In this document: one piece after another, positions 16,682 through 25,157 of the stretch
Layout: each line of letters starts with the position of its first letter
How positions within the stretch are numbered: the first letter of the stretch is position 1
NCBI RefSeq assembly: GCF_014268505.2
Contig: NZ_JABWQP020000019.1
Coordinates: 1 to 64,000, forward strand
Direction: 5' to 3'
DNA from: Pseudomonas khorasanensis
GTDB lineage: Bacteria; Pseudomonadota; Gammaproteobacteria; Pseudomonadales; Pseudomonadaceae
DNA length: 64,000 nt
Made by a program: the position numbers and the translations under genes
Notes under the pieces: generated by a model
The model's input: the letters and a program-made list of their open reading frames with translations, nothing else
Databases searched by the model: none
Told to the model about the DNA's origin: nothing

Positions 16682-17998
16682 ATGTTCAATAAACGCTTGA
16701 AGCAAGAGCTGGCCGCTCTCCGTGAAGAACTCTCCAGCCTTGTGCAAGTGAAGGAAAGCCTGGAAAGCGAAATGCTGGCGCTGACCCTTGAGCCCGACGG
16801 GCGCATTCGTTCGGTTAACCAGAACTTCCTCAGCGAGATGTTCTATAAAAGCCAGGACCTGATCGGTCGGGCGATTGAAGACATCGTGCCGGCCCACGTC
16901 AAAACCAACGACTTCCACCTGCGCTTCAAGAACGCGATGAACCGTGGCGAGCATTTCGCCGGTGCCGTGCGCTTGCTGCGCGGCAATGGCGACGAGGCAT
17001 GGCTACGTTCGATTGTGCAGCCTGTTCGCTCTTCCGACGGCCGGATCAGACATATTTCGCTCTACGCCAGCGATCTGACCCGCACCATTGAAGCTTCTCG
17101 CGAGCATGAAAACCTGATCGGTGCGCTGGTCCGCTCTACCGCCGTGATCGAGTTTGATCTCAATGGCAACGTGCTCACCGCCAATGACCGCTTCCTCAAC
17201 GGCATGGGTTACAGCCTGGCGCAAATCAAGGGCAAACATCACCGCACCTTCTGCTTGCCAGAGGAGTACAACAGCGCTGAGTACCAGAATTTCTGGCGTC
17301 GCCTGAACAACGGCGAATTTGTCGCGGACCGTTTCAAGCGTGTCGACAGTCATGGTCGTACGGTCTGGCTGGAAGCGTCCTATAACCCGGTGGTCGATGC
17401 CAACGACAAACTGTACAAAGTGGTGAAGTTCGCCACGGTGATTACTGACCAGGTCAACCGCGAACAAGCCGTTGCCGAGGCGGCCAGCATTGCTTACAGC
17501 ACCTCGCAACAAACCGACAGCACCGCGCAGCGCGGTACGACCGTGGTCACCGAAGCAGTGAATGTGATGCGTGATTTGTCGCTTCATATGCAAGCGGCCG
17601 GTGAAGGCATCGAAGCGCTGAACGAGCAGTCGCTCGTCATCGGCACCATCGTCAAAACCATCAGCGGCATTGCCGAACAGACCAACCTGCTGGCGCTCAA
17701 CGCGGCGATCGAAGCCGCTCGTGCAGGCGAGCAGGGCCGTGGTTTCGCCGTGGTAGCGGATGAGGTGAGGCAACTGGCCTCGCGCACCAGCCAGGCGACG
17801 GATGAAATCGTCAGCGTGGTGCGGCAGAACCAGGAAATGGCGCGCAACGCAGTGACGTTGATGACCGATGGCAAGCTCCAGGCTGAACAAGGTCTGGCGC
17901 TGGCGGCGGAGGCGGGGACGGTGATTGTCGAAATTCAGGACGGTGCGCAGAAAGTGGTGAACGCAGTGGGGCAGTTCGCCAATCAACTTTCACACTGA
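16682..17998 (+). CDS. Soluble PAS-PAS chemoreceptor, BdlA-like
   Basis: This 438-residue methyl-accepting protein lacks a transmembrane segment. A short coiled-coil start leads into two PAS domains (about 25-135 and 145-260), then a signalling domain with the conserved hairpin tip (IAEQTNLLALNAAIEAARAG, about 335-354) that contacts CheA/CheW. This layout matches BdlA of P. aeruginosa, a cytosolic receptor needed for biofilm dispersal, and also Aer-like PAS receptors. PAS cofactor residues cannot be confirmed by eye. The signalling part is short, with no C-terminal CheR pentapeptide. Single-gene unit. Confidence 0.85.
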   Translation: MFNKRLKQELAALREELSSLVQVKESLESEMLALTLEPDGRIRSVNQNFLSEMFYKSQDLIGRAIEDIVPAHVKTNDFHLRFKNAMNRGEHFAGAVRLLRGNGDEAWLRSIVQPVRSSDGRIRHISLYASDLTRTIEASREHENLIGALVRSTAVIEFDLNGNVLTANDRFLNGMGYSLAQIKGKHHRTFCLPEEYNSAEYQNFWRRLNNGEFVADRFKRVDSHGRTVWLEASYNPVVDANDKLYKVVKFATVITDQVNREQAVAEAASIAYSTSQQTDSTAQRGTTVVTEAVNVMRDLSLHMQAAGEGIEALNEQSLVIGTIVKTISGIAEQTNLLALNAAIEAARAGEQGRGFAVVADEVRQLASRTSQATDEIVSVVRQNQEMARNAVTLMTDGKLQAEQGLALAAEAGTVIVEIQDGAQKVVNAVGQFANQLSH

Positions 17999-18014
17999 CG
18001 TCGCACTGATCTTA

Positions 18015-18105
18015 CGTGGGAGCGAGCCTGCTCGCGAAAGCGTCAGCCCATGCAAAACTTCAGGTGACTGACACACCGATTTCGCGAGCAGGCTCGCTCC
18101 CACAG
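18015..18105. repeat. REP doublet after the BdlA-like gene
   Basis: GTGGGAGCGAGCCTGCTCGC faces GCGAGCAGGCTCGCTCCCAC across about 45 bases. The spacer ends TGACACACCGATTTCGCG, which nearly matches the spacers of the copies at 39286 and 54441, so these copies are related over their full length. Confidence 0.92.
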
Positions 18106-18168
18106 GTTCCTGCGCTCTGCCAACCGATGGCGCTACAATCGGCTCCTTTTTCCCCGGAGCAGATCCCC

Positions 18169-18768
18169 ATGAGCGATTCCCACCGCCGTCCGGTGCCCCT
18201 GAACAAAGCCTATCGCCTGCTCAACCACGGGCCGACCGTTCTGGTTAGCGCCGCCCATGACGGCCAGCGCAACATCATGGCTGCCGCCTGGGCCATGCCG
18301 CTGGATTTCGAACCGCCGAAAGTCGCGGTCGTCCTCGACAAATCCACCTGGACCCGCCAGTTGCTCGAAGCCTCCGGCACCTTTGTGCTCAACGTGCCCT
18401 GCGTCAATCAGGCCGATATCGTGCAGACCGTTGGCAACACATCCGGCCTGGAAATCACCCGCAACCAGGGTCAGGACAAATTTCAGGCGTACGGCCTGCA
18501 GACCTTCGCTGGCGAACAGATTGAAGCGCCGTTGCTGGAGGGCTGCGTCGCCTGGCTCGAATGCCGTCTGCTGCCTGAGCCGCGCAATCACGAGCAATAC
18601 GACCTGTTCCTCGCCGAAGTCATCGCTGCGCAGGCCGACGAGCGCGTGTTCAGCGAAGGGCGCTGGCATTTCGAAGGGCGTGATGGTTTGCGCACCTTGC
18701 ACCACGTGGCGGGTGGGCATTTCCTGAAGATTGGTGACGGCGTGGACGGCAAGACGCTTGCGGTTTAA
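18169..18768 (+). CDS. Flavin reductase-like FMN-binding protein
   Basis: This 199-residue protein belongs to the flavin reductase (FlaRed/DIM6-NTAB) split-barrel family. The start MSDSHRRPVPLNKAYRLLNHGP and the segment MAAAWAMPLDFEPPKVAVVLD (FMN-phosphate loop region) are typical, as is the FVLNVP strand. Members reduce FMN with NAD(P)H or bind FMN. The ATG at 18169 follows GGAG by 9 bases; the frame stays open through the REP element upstream, which is not coding. The partner oxygenase, if any, is not nearby. Confidence 0.85.
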   Translation: MSDSHRRPVPLNKAYRLLNHGPTVLVSAAHDGQRNIMAAAWAMPLDFEPPKVAVVLDKSTWTRQLLEASGTFVLNVPCVNQADIVQTVGNTSGLEITRNQGQDKFQAYGLQTFAGEQIEAPLLEGCVAWLECRLLPEPRNHEQYDLFLAEVIAAQADERVFSEGRWHFEGRDGLRTLHHVAGGHFLKIGDGVDGKTLAV

Positions 18769-18841
18769 CTGGTGTTGATGGAAAACCGGCAGCGGATGTA
18801 GCAAGGTAGGCGTCTCATTTCACCTGTCAGGCGCAACGCTC

Positions 18842-19474
18842 ATGGACGTTTCTGCTGCCGGTTATCTTGCCCCTTTGCTGTCGCTGGCGCTGTTGTGGAC
18901 AGTGGCGGTGGTCACACCCGGGCCGAATTTCTTCAACATCGCGCAACTCGCGGCCAGTCACTCGCGCCGACATGGCGTGGTAGCTGCGCTGGGCGTGGCC
19001 ACCGGCACGGTGCTGTGGGGCCTTGCCGGCGGGCTTGGAATCAAGACCTTGTTCAGCGCCGCGCCAACGCTCTATCTGGGGTTCAAGATTGCTGGCGGTT
19101 GCTACCTGATTTATCTGGGGCTGAAGCAATTCAAGCGCAAGGCTGCGATTGTCTCCGGTGCGCCGGTTGCGCCCCGGCAGACTTATTTCGGCGTCTACGC
19201 TCGCGGTTTCCTCGGCAATATGACCAACCCGAAATCGGCACTGTTCGTCGCCACCATCTTTGCCACTGCCATGCCGGCCCATGTGCCACCGCTTCTGCTG
19301 GCGCTGGCCGTGCTGACCATGGCCACGTTGTCGTTCAGCTGGTATTGCAGCGTTGCCCTGTTCTTCGCCAGCCGCCGGGTTGCCGGTGTCTACGAGCGGT
19401 CGCGCCAGTGGCTGGACCGCTTGGCGGGTGGGTGTTACTTGTTGTTTGGGGTGCATTTGGTGGCGAATCGCTGA
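18842..19474 (+). CDS. LysE/RhtB-family amino-acid exporter
   Basis: This 210-residue inner-membrane protein has six hydrophobic segments and the LysE/RhtB signatures TPGPNF near residue 27 and GFLGNMTNPKSALF near residue 122. Family members export amino acids such as threonine, homoserine or leucine. The exact substrate is not inferable. It follows the flavin reductase by 73 bases on the same strand, possibly co-transcribed. Confidence 0.88.
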   Translation: MDVSAAGYLAPLLSLALLWTVAVVTPGPNFFNIAQLAASHSRRHGVVAALGVATGTVLWGLAGGLGIKTLFSAAPTLYLGFKIAGGCYLIYLGLKQFKRKAAIVSGAPVAPRQTYFGVYARGFLGNMTNPKSALFVATIFATAMPAHVPPLLLALAVLTMATLSFSWYCSVALFFASRRVAGVYERSRQWLDRLAGGCYLLFGVHLVANR

Positions 19475-19483
19475 GTCTCCAGC

Positions 19484-19627
19484 CTCAACAGTGTTTCATC
19501 GGTTTGATCAGGCTTTCGGCAGGAATCCCAAATAACTCATGAAGCTTCCAGATCATTGGCAAGGTCAGTGCTCGCTTGCCGGTCAAGACCTCATAGATCG
19601 ACGAGGCGTATATGAACAAAGCCTATC
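19484..19627 (-). pseudogene. 3' remnant of a HigA-type antitoxin gene
   Basis: Read on the minus strand, the last 43 codons give SSIYEVLTGKRALTLPMI and then WKLHELFGIPAESLIKP before TGA at 19484. This is the C-terminal part of the helix-turn-helix domain of COG5499 HigA-like antitoxins (consensus-like S-x-I-x-E-x-L-x-GKR-x-L). Going 5', an in-frame TAG near 19610-19620 and then the ggt terminator replace the expected N-terminal 80-90 residues, and no toxin is adjacent. In P. aeruginosa a higBA pair sits in the syntenic chromosome region, so this is probably decay of such a locus. Confidence 0.65.
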
Positions 19628-19633
19628 GCCGAC

Positions 19634-19665
19634 AAAAAAAGGCCTACCTCCCGGTAAGCCTTTTC
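19634..19665 (-). terminator. Terminator of ggt
   Basis: On the minus strand GGCTTACC and GGTAGGCC pair with one mismatch around a short loop, followed by TTTTTTT. It lies 18 bases after the ggt stop. It closely resembles the tRNA-Met terminator at 22868-22901. Confidence 0.85.
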
Positions 19666-19682
19666 TGCCCACTTCGTAATAC

Positions 19683-21515
19683 TCAGTCCCCCAACGCCTC
19701 TCCCTCACGCCGAGGATCGGCACCACCTGTCAACATCGCTTTACCCTGCGTATCCTTGACTCGCACGATCGCCTGAGTGCCGCTGGTCATGTCGATTTCG
19801 CTGATCGCGTGGCCCTTGTCCTTCAATGCCTCAATCAGGGCCGGGCTGAATTGTCCCTGTTCCAGTTCAGTCGGGCCGTTGCGGCTACCGAAGTTGGGCA
19901 GGTTGATTGCGCTTTGTGCATCGAGGTTCCAGTCGAGCAGGCCGATGGTGGTTTTGGCCACGTACTCGATGATTTGCGAACCGCCAGGCGAGCCGACCGT
20001 TGCGACGAATTCGCCGCTGTTGCGATCGAAGATCAACGTCGGCGCCATCGACGAGCGGGGGCGTTTGCCCGGTTCGACGCGGTTTGCGACTTTCTGGCCG
20101 TTCTCTTCGGGGATGAACGAGAAGTCGGTCATCTGGTTATTCAGCAGAAACCCCTGAACCATCAGGTGCGAGCCGAACGCGGCTTCGATGGTAGTGGTCA
20201 TCGACACGGCGCCGCCGAGGTCATCCACCGCCACCACTTGCGAAGTCGAGATTCGCAACGGCGAACGGTCCGGAGCGTAGGCCACTTGCACGCCCGGCGG
20301 TGTGCCTGGTTTGGCGCTGCCCATGCTGCGTTCGCCAATCAGGCTGGCGCGGCCGGCCAGATAGTCCGGATCGAGCAGCCCTTTGACCGGAACCGGGACG
20401 AAGTCAGTGTCGGCCACGTAAAGCGCCCGGTCGGCATAGGCCAGACGCTCGGCCTCGGCGATGAGGTGAACGGCTTGTGGCGCCGGTTCGAGGCCGGCGG
20501 GCTTGTCGGTCTTGACCGGTTTGAGCGGAGTCAGCGACAGGCGCGGATCGCGAGTCTCCAGCGCCTGCAGCGTGCCGAGAATCTGCGCCACGGCGATCCC
20601 GCCCGACGACGGTGGCGGCATGCCGCAAACCTGCCAGCGCTTGTAATCGGTGCACAGCGGCGCGCGCTCCCTGGCCTGATATCGCTGTAAATCGTTCAGC
20701 GAAAGGCTGCCAGGGTTGGCGTGGTTTTGAACCTTGGCGACGATCTCCTCGGCAATCGGGCCTTTGTACAACGCGTCCGCACCCTCAGTGGCGATGCGTT
20801 TGAAAACCGCGGCCAACTGTGGATTCTGTAGACGAGTGCCGACGGCTTTGACGCTGCCATCGTCATTCAGGAAATACGCCGCCATGTCGGGCGACTGACG
20901 TATCACCGGGTCGGCAACCAGCAGCGAATGCAGGCGCGGGGAGATCGCGAAGCCCTGCTCGGCCAGTTTGATCGCCGGCTCAAACAACGTGGCCCAGGGC
21001 AGACGACCGTGTTGCCGATGCGCCAGTTCCAGCGCGCGCAATACGCCCGGGGTGCCGACAGAGCGCCCGCCAATCTGCGCTTGCGTGAAGGCCATCGGTT
21101 TACCGTCAGCATTCAAGAACAACTTTTCAGTGGCCCCGGCCGGCGCCGTTTCGCGGCCGTCATAGGTGCGCACCTGCTTGCCGTCCCACAACACAATCAT
21201 CGCCCCGCCACCGATCCCGGAGGACTGCGGCTCCACCAGCGTCAGCACCGCCTGCATCGCTATCGCGGCATCAATCGCCGAACCACCCTCACGCAGCATC
21301 TCCCGCCCGGCTTCGGCTGCAAGCGGATTGGCGGCGGCCGCCATGTGTTTACTGGCGGGACGGGTTTGCAGGTCGGTGCGATAACCCGACGCGGCTTCCG
21401 GTGCTAGTGGCGAGGAAGAAGAGGGCGGGGCGTTGCATGCGGTAAGGGTCAGAGCGCTGATAAGCAGTGTCAGGGCTGGCAGGCGAAAGTGCTTCAAGGG
21501 CGAGGTTGGAAACAC
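19683..21515 (-). CDS. ggt: Gamma-glutamyltransferase lipoprotein-like precursor
   Basis: This enzyme of about 610 residues hydrolyses or transfers the gamma-glutamyl group of glutathione in the periplasm. The catalytic N-nucleophile threonine lies in GGAVSMTTTIEAAFGSH, where the proenzyme self-cleaves into large and small subunits. The signature LREGGSAIDAAIAM sits near residue 80, and PPSSGGIA is present. A signal peptide ends in LTACNA, a lipobox, so the precursor may be lipidated. GTG 21515 is chosen because GGAGAG precedes it by 6 bases; an ATG at 21581 would extend the N-terminus past the signal peptide. Confidence 0.9.
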   Translation of the reverse strand: MFPTSPLKHFRLPALTLLISALTLTACNAPPSSSSPLAPEAASGYRTDLQTRPASKHMAAAANPLAAEAGREMLREGGSAIDAAIAMQAVLTLVEPQSSGIGGGAMIVLWDGKQVRTYDGRETAPAGATEKLFLNADGKPMAFTQAQIGGRSVGTPGVLRALELAHRQHGRLPWATLFEPAIKLAEQGFAISPRLHSLLVADPVIRQSPDMAAYFLNDDGSVKAVGTRLQNPQLAAVFKRIATEGADALYKGPIAEEIVAKVQNHANPGSLSLNDLQRYQARERAPLCTDYKRWQVCGMPPPSSGGIAVAQILGTLQALETRDPRLSLTPLKPVKTDKPAGLEPAPQAVHLIAEAERLAYADRALYVADTDFVPVPVKGLLDPDYLAGRASLIGERSMGSAKPGTPPGVQVAYAPDRSPLRISTSQVVAVDDLGGAVSMTTTIEAAFGSHLMVQGFLLNNQMTDFSFIPEENGQKVANRVEPGKRPRSSMAPTLIFDRNSGEFVATVGSPGGSQIIEYVAKTTIGLLDWNLDAQSAINLPNFGSRNGPTELEQGQFSPALIEALKDKGHAISEIDMTSGTQAIVRVKDTQGKAMLTGGADPRREGEALGD

Positions 21516-22065
21516 GCGGGCTCTCCGTCCGTGGGGGTAGAAGTCTTGGGGGACTTTATCGAGCGGGCGGGCGGGGCGCAAATCGGGGTGAGGATTACTG
21601 CCCGGCCCGGCCCGGCCCGCCCAGCGACTGCGTCAATCGATCGGCCGAAAACGATGTGCTTGTGTTAGCGCGCCTGCTATTGAACTGGTTTGCTCTAGTA
21701 GATGGTCCCGACTGTGAGCAAAGCCTGCTTCCTACAGCGCTGTCCCGGTGCGTCGGTTTTGCGACTGGTTCAGGCGAAACCATCGGTCGGTCGCGCCTGT
21801 AGTCTTTTCGTTTGGATGGCTGATGACGCCGGATTTCTCTTACAGATTATTCAGGTCGACAACCCACGCGGTGCTGGCTGAGGATGGTTCTGTACGGTTC
21901 CCAGGACGGGGCTTCAAAAGAAGGATGAGTCTGTTGTTTTCTATTCTGATTTCAGTCGCACCCGGCATCACCCAGACTTGAGGTGCGCGTCCATCGAGGC
22001 CTATCGACCCAGTCCGCACGATCAACGTTATCAGCTGATAGTTTGTCCCTTTAAAGGTACACTGC
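21516..22065. other. 550-base intergenic region with short repeats and palindromes
   Basis: Between ggt and the toxin gene I see no convincing coding frame. It holds a small tandem CCCGG repeat (about 21599-21620) and, at the right end, two palindromes just before the toxin start. Base composition is less GC-rich than the flanks over 21830-22060, consistent with transferred DNA. A 75-codon minus-strand frame (21840-22067) has no recognisable product. Confidence 0.5.
22029..22057. promoter_or_regulatory. Two palindromes, likely operator of the toxin-antitoxin pair
   Basis: TATCAGCTGATA (22029-22040) and CCTTTAAAGG (22048-22057) are perfect palindromes spaced 7 bases apart and end 8 bases before the toxin ATG. 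Type II antitoxins usually repress their own promoter from such sites. Confidence 0.5.
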
Positions 22066-22371
22066 ATGTATGAAGTGCAGCATGCTCATACGGACAACGG
22101 TGTCGATGTGTACCAGTGCTGGCTTGACTCGCTTCGAGACTCCAGGGCCAAAGCGCGTATCACCACAAGAGTGGATCGGGCCGCTCTTGGCAATTTTGGT
22201 GATCATGCTCCTGTAGGCGATTCAGGCTATGAGTTGCGTATCGATCATGGCCCCGGGTATCGGGTGTATTACGTCATTTGCGGCACGTTTGTTTTACTTT
22301 TGCTGGGTGGTGGAACAAAGCAAAGGCAGCAATATGACATCGATCAATCAAAAGAATCTGGAAGGCGCTGA
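22066..22371 (+). CDS. RelE/ParE-superfamily toxin (addiction-module killer protein)
   Basis: This 101-residue protein matches the COG3657/Gp49-like branch of the RelE/ParE toxin fold. Typical features are the helical start with W-L-x-S-L-x-D, the segment ARITTRVDRAALGNFGDHAP, then ELRIDHGPGYRVYY and LLLGGGTKQRQQYDI near the C-terminus. Relatives are mRNA interferases or gyrase poisons; which applies cannot be told. The toxin precedes its antitoxin by 12 bases, the usual order in this subfamily. The flank is low in GC and near an antitoxin remnant, suggesting mobile origin. Confidence 0.85.
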   Translation: MYEVQHAHTDNGVDVYQCWLDSLRDSRAKARITTRVDRAALGNFGDHAPVGDSGYELRIDHGPGYRVYYVICGTFVLLLLGGGTKQRQQYDIDQSKESGRR

Positions 22372-22383
22372 AGAGGTAGCTCA

Positions 22384-22722
22384 ATGAAAAGCGTAAGCAA
22401 TCACGAGGCCAGTGTTCTCGAAATGCTGCGCACGGACGAGAATTTCGCTCTCGAATATCTCGTTGCAGCATTGGAAGAAATTGATGAAGAGGGCGGTGAG
22501 TCTGTGTTTCTCACCGCGGTGAGACGTGTGGTTGAAGCAAGAGGTGGTTTTGCCGCTGTCTCCAACGCAACCGGACTCAATAGAGGCAATCTCTACAGAC
22601 AATTTTCAGCAGATGGCAATCCAGGCCTTTCCACGCTACTGAAGGTGCTGTCCGCTGTGGGGCTTGGTCTGTCGAAGGTGGTCGCTCATAGTCAGGATGA
22701 CCAGGAACACACAGCAGCGTGA
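22384..22722 (+). CDS. Antitoxin of the RelE/ParE-type module (HigA-like HTH)
   Basis: This 112-residue protein pairs with the upstream toxin. Its C-terminal half (about 55-105) is a helix-turn-helix of the COG3636 addiction-module antidote family (AVSNATGLNRGNLYRQFS, then LLKVLSAVGLGLSKV). The N-terminal 50 residues are acidic and probably wrap the toxin. It would neutralise the toxin and repress the promoter palindromes just upstream of 22066. GAAGAGG precedes the ATG by about 8 bases. Confidence 0.85.
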   Translation: MKSVSNHEASVLEMLRTDENFALEYLVAALEEIDEEGGESVFLTAVRRVVEARGGFAAVSNATGLNRGNLYRQFSADGNPGLSTLLKVLSAVGLGLSKVVAHSQDDQEHTAA

Positions 22723-22867
22723 TCAAACGTGGGAATCAGAGGCCCGGCTCGGTGTCGGGCTCCCTGATTTTCCCCAGCGGCGTTTTCCTGATGGGATGCG
22801 TGACATTGATCCGCTGGCGTAAGCGGTAGATTGCGAGTGAAGCAGAGCGCAACTTTTCTCAAGGCAT

Positions 22868-22901
22868 AAAAAAACGGCCTACCTTTCGGTAAGCCGTTTT
22901 T
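22868..22901 (-). terminator. Terminator of tRNA-Met
   Basis: On the minus strand AAACGGCTTACC pairs with GGTAGGCCGTTT (one mismatch) around GAAA, followed by a T run. It starts 7 bases after the tRNA 3' end. Confidence 0.88.
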
Positions 22902-22907
22902 AGTACT

Positions 22908-22984
22908 TGGTGGCTACACAGGGACTTGAACCCCGGACCCCAGCATTATGAATGCTATGCTCTAACCAACTGAGCTATGTAGCC
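22908..22984 (-). tRNA. tRNA-Met (CAU), elongator
   Basis: The 77-base minus-strand sequence starts GGCTACA and ends TGTAGCC-ACCA, giving a 7-pair acceptor stem and encoded CCA. D-arm GCTCAGTTGGTTAGAGC, anticodon stem TAGCA/TGCTG with loop TTCATAA (anticodon CAU) and T-arm with GTTCAAGTC are all present. A CAU anticodon could also be a lysidine-modified isoleucine tRNA; the overall sequence fits elongator methionine better. Initiator features (C1-A72 mismatch, three G-C pairs) are absent. Confidence 0.93.
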
Positions 22985-23067
22985 AAGTGGCGCGCATTAT
23001 TCACCTGTACTGGAAAAGCGTCAAGCGTAAATCCAAAATATTTCTTCTTATTTTCAACCGCTTATCC

Positions 23068-23091
23068 TCCGACCCCGAAAATCGGGGTCGG
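23068..23091 (-). terminator. Hairpin downstream of the chemoreceptor gene
   Basis: CCGACCCCGA and TCGGGGTCGG form a perfect 10-pair stem with a 4-base loop, 9 bases after the chemoreceptor stop. No T run follows on the minus strand, so it is a weak or Rho-assisted terminator. Confidence 0.55.
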
Positions 23092-23099
23092 GGAGGGCA

Positions 23100-25157
23100 T
23101 CAGCGCAGCTGGAATCTGGCGGTATTGGCGCTCAGGGCCTCGCTTCCTTGACTTAACGTATCCGCCGCGCGATTTACCGCCCGTGCGCCTTCGAGCAAAC
23201 GCACCGCCGCCTGATCGACTTGCTGGATATTGCCGCTGACTTCATCGGCGGTGCTCGCCTGCTCTTCAACCGCCGTGGCGATCTGCGCCAGAGTGTCGGT
23301 GACGCTCTGGACTGCGCTAGCGATTTCCCCCAGGCGTTCGCCGAGACCGGTGACCGCTTCGGCATCCGATTGCGCCTGGCCGCACGCTGCTTCCATCAGG
23401 CTTACGGCTTCATTGACCGTGGCGCGCAGACTGTCGACGGTGCCGGCAATCTGTGCGGTGGACGACTGCGTGCGCTGTGACAGGCTACGCACCTCATCGG
23501 CAACCACGGCAAAGCCGCGACCCTGTTCGCCGGCGCGGGCCGCCTCGATGGCGGCGTTGAGTGCGAGCAAATTAGTCTGCTCAGCGACGCCGCGAATGGT
23601 GTCGACCACCAGCTGAATCTGCTGGCCCTGCTCGCTGACCCGGCCGAGCGCGGCGGCGGTGTCGTTCAGGCGCTGATTGAGCTGCTGGATGCTCGCCGTG
23701 GTGCGTTGGCTGTCGCGGCTGCTGTCAGCGGCGATGCGTTGGGTGTGCTGGGCGCTACCGGACGCTTGTTCGCAACTTTGCGCCACGCCTTGCGAGGTGG
23801 CAGCCAATTGCGTGGCGGCGGCGGCGATCTGGCTGATCTGCAATTGCTGCGCCTCGACTTCACCGAGGGCGCCACTGGAATGCTCGTTGAGGCTGCGCAC
23901 CGCGTTGCTCAGTTGCGAGGTCTCATGGTCGACGCCGAGCATGCTGCTGCGCAGTTGCACCACGGCCACGTTCAGCGCGGTGCTGATCGCCGCCAGCTCA
24001 TCGCGGCCCACAACCGGCACCTGCAGGCTCAGGTTGCCATCGCGCAAAGCCTCGGCGAGGAGGGTAATGCCGCTGGCGCTGCGGCGGATCGAGGCTTGCA
24101 GGCAGACGAACAGATACAACGCCGCCAGCAACAAACAACCGAAGATCGCAGCGACGAGAATGAACTGGCGTATTGCCGAGCCGTGATAGGCCAGGAGCCG
24201 CTGATCCAGCGCCACCAGCGATTGCTGGCGCAGGGCGGCGAGGTCGGAGAGCAATGCGTCGAGACTGCGTTCGAAGTCGTCCGGTTTCAGGCTGATGCTG
24301 CCGCCGAACACGCCGTCGTCGAGCACTTTCAGGCCGCTGTCCAGATGCTTGAGGCTGTCATGGTATTGACCGGCCCAGGATTGCAGATCGGCTGGCAGAC
24401 GCGCTTCAAGCAGGCCCGCGGTTTTCACCAACTGCTCGCGGGCATCGCCGATGCGGCTGCGTAGGTCGCGCAACTGTAAGCGGCTCTGCAAGGTGAATTG
24501 TCCGGAAACGACCGAGGCCTGACCGACCGCCGCGAGACGGCCGACCCGTTCGATCAGATCTGGCGCGTGCTGGGTGGAGATTTGCGTCAGCAGATACGTT
24601 TCCAGCCATGGTGCGAGCGTCAGGCGATTGTCCATGACGATCTGCTCGCGCAAGGCTTGCAGAGCGGTCAAGGCTTTGGTGAAACGGTCGTAACCGTCCG
24701 GCCACCAGCCGACACCGCTCAGGCTTTTCGAGTCCAGGCCATTGAGCGCGGTTTGCAGCGCTTGATAACGCGTGAAGGTTTCTCCCTCGGCGCCTTCCTG
24801 GTTCAGCGCATTGCCCAGATCCGTAGAAGCTTGCAGCACCGCCGGCTGCACGCCGTCGAACGCAGCCATGGCAGCGAGGGTGGCCGGTGTCGGCTGACGA
24901 TTGGTTTCCGTGGCGCGCCAGCGAGCAGCACGATCTCGCTGGGCGGCGAGCAGATTGTCCAGCGCATCCAGCGCCAGCAACTGCCGCACGCCGGCACGTT
25001 CGCCGGAGATCAGACTGAGCTTCTCGCGATAGTCATGGCCGATCATCAACAGGCTGCCCGCCAGCGGCAGAATGAACAGCAGAAACAACAACTGGAATTT
25101 ACCTGCGAAGCCAAACCGCCCCAGCAATTTGATCCCCGGTGAAAGGAAAGCCTGCAT
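23100..25157 (-). CDS. Transmembrane methyl-accepting chemotaxis protein
   Basis: This 685-residue chemoreceptor has a transmembrane helix near 20-42, a helical periplasmic sensor of about 285 residues (43-327), a second helix near 328-352 (FILVAAIFGCLLLAALYLFV), a HAMP domain to about 410, then the cytosolic signalling domain with tip segment VAEQTNLLALNAAIEAARAG near residue 540. The ligand is unknown; the long all-helical sensor resembles nitrate/helical-bundle types. There is no C-terminal pentapeptide. GAGGAG precedes the ATG. Confidence 0.9.
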   Translation of the reverse strand: MQAFLSPGIKLLGRFGFAGKFQLLFLLFILPLAGSLLMIGHDYREKLSLISGERAGVRQLLALDALDNLLAAQRDRAARWRATETNRQPTPATLAAMAAFDGVQPAVLQASTDLGNALNQEGAEGETFTRYQALQTALNGLDSKSLSGVGWWPDGYDRFTKALTALQALREQIVMDNRLTLAPWLETYLLTQISTQHAPDLIERVGRLAAVGQASVVSGQFTLQSRLQLRDLRSRIGDAREQLVKTAGLLEARLPADLQSWAGQYHDSLKHLDSGLKVLDDGVFGGSISLKPDDFERSLDALLSDLAALRQQSLVALDQRLLAYHGSAIRQFILVAAIFGCLLLAALYLFVCLQASIRRSASGITLLAEALRDGNLSLQVPVVGRDELAAISTALNVAVVQLRSSMLGVDHETSQLSNAVRSLNEHSSGALGEVEAQQLQISQIAAAATQLAATSQGVAQSCEQASGSAQHTQRIAADSSRDSQRTTASIQQLNQRLNDTAAALGRVSEQGQQIQLVVDTIRGVAEQTNLLALNAAIEAARAGEQGRGFAVVADEVRSLSQRTQSSTAQIAGTVDSLRATVNEAVSLMEAACGQAQSDAEAVTGLGERLGEIASAVQSVTDTLAQIATAVEEQASTADEVSGNIQQVDQAAVRLLEGARAVNRAADTLSQGSEALSANTARFQLR

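Larger units (their letters stand above)
22723..23099. other. Intergenic stretch holding tRNA-Met, its terminator and a hairpin
   Basis: No protein gene is visible here. From left to right it contains about 140 bases without signal after the antitoxin, the minus-strand tRNA-Met with its terminator, and a CCGACCCCGA/TCGGGGTCGG hairpin at 23068-23091 just past the chemoreceptor stop. Confidence 0.7.

Noticed and set aside
21840..22067. 75-codon minus-strand gene before the toxin
   Set aside because: It has no recognisable family or ribosome-binding site, and its 5' end covers the toxin promoter palindromes.
22908..22984. Initiator or lysidine-type isoleucine tRNA
   Set aside because: The acceptor stem pairs G1-C72 and the anticodon stem lacks the three G-C pairs of the initiator; overall sequence fits elongator methionine, though Ile2 cannot be formally excluded.
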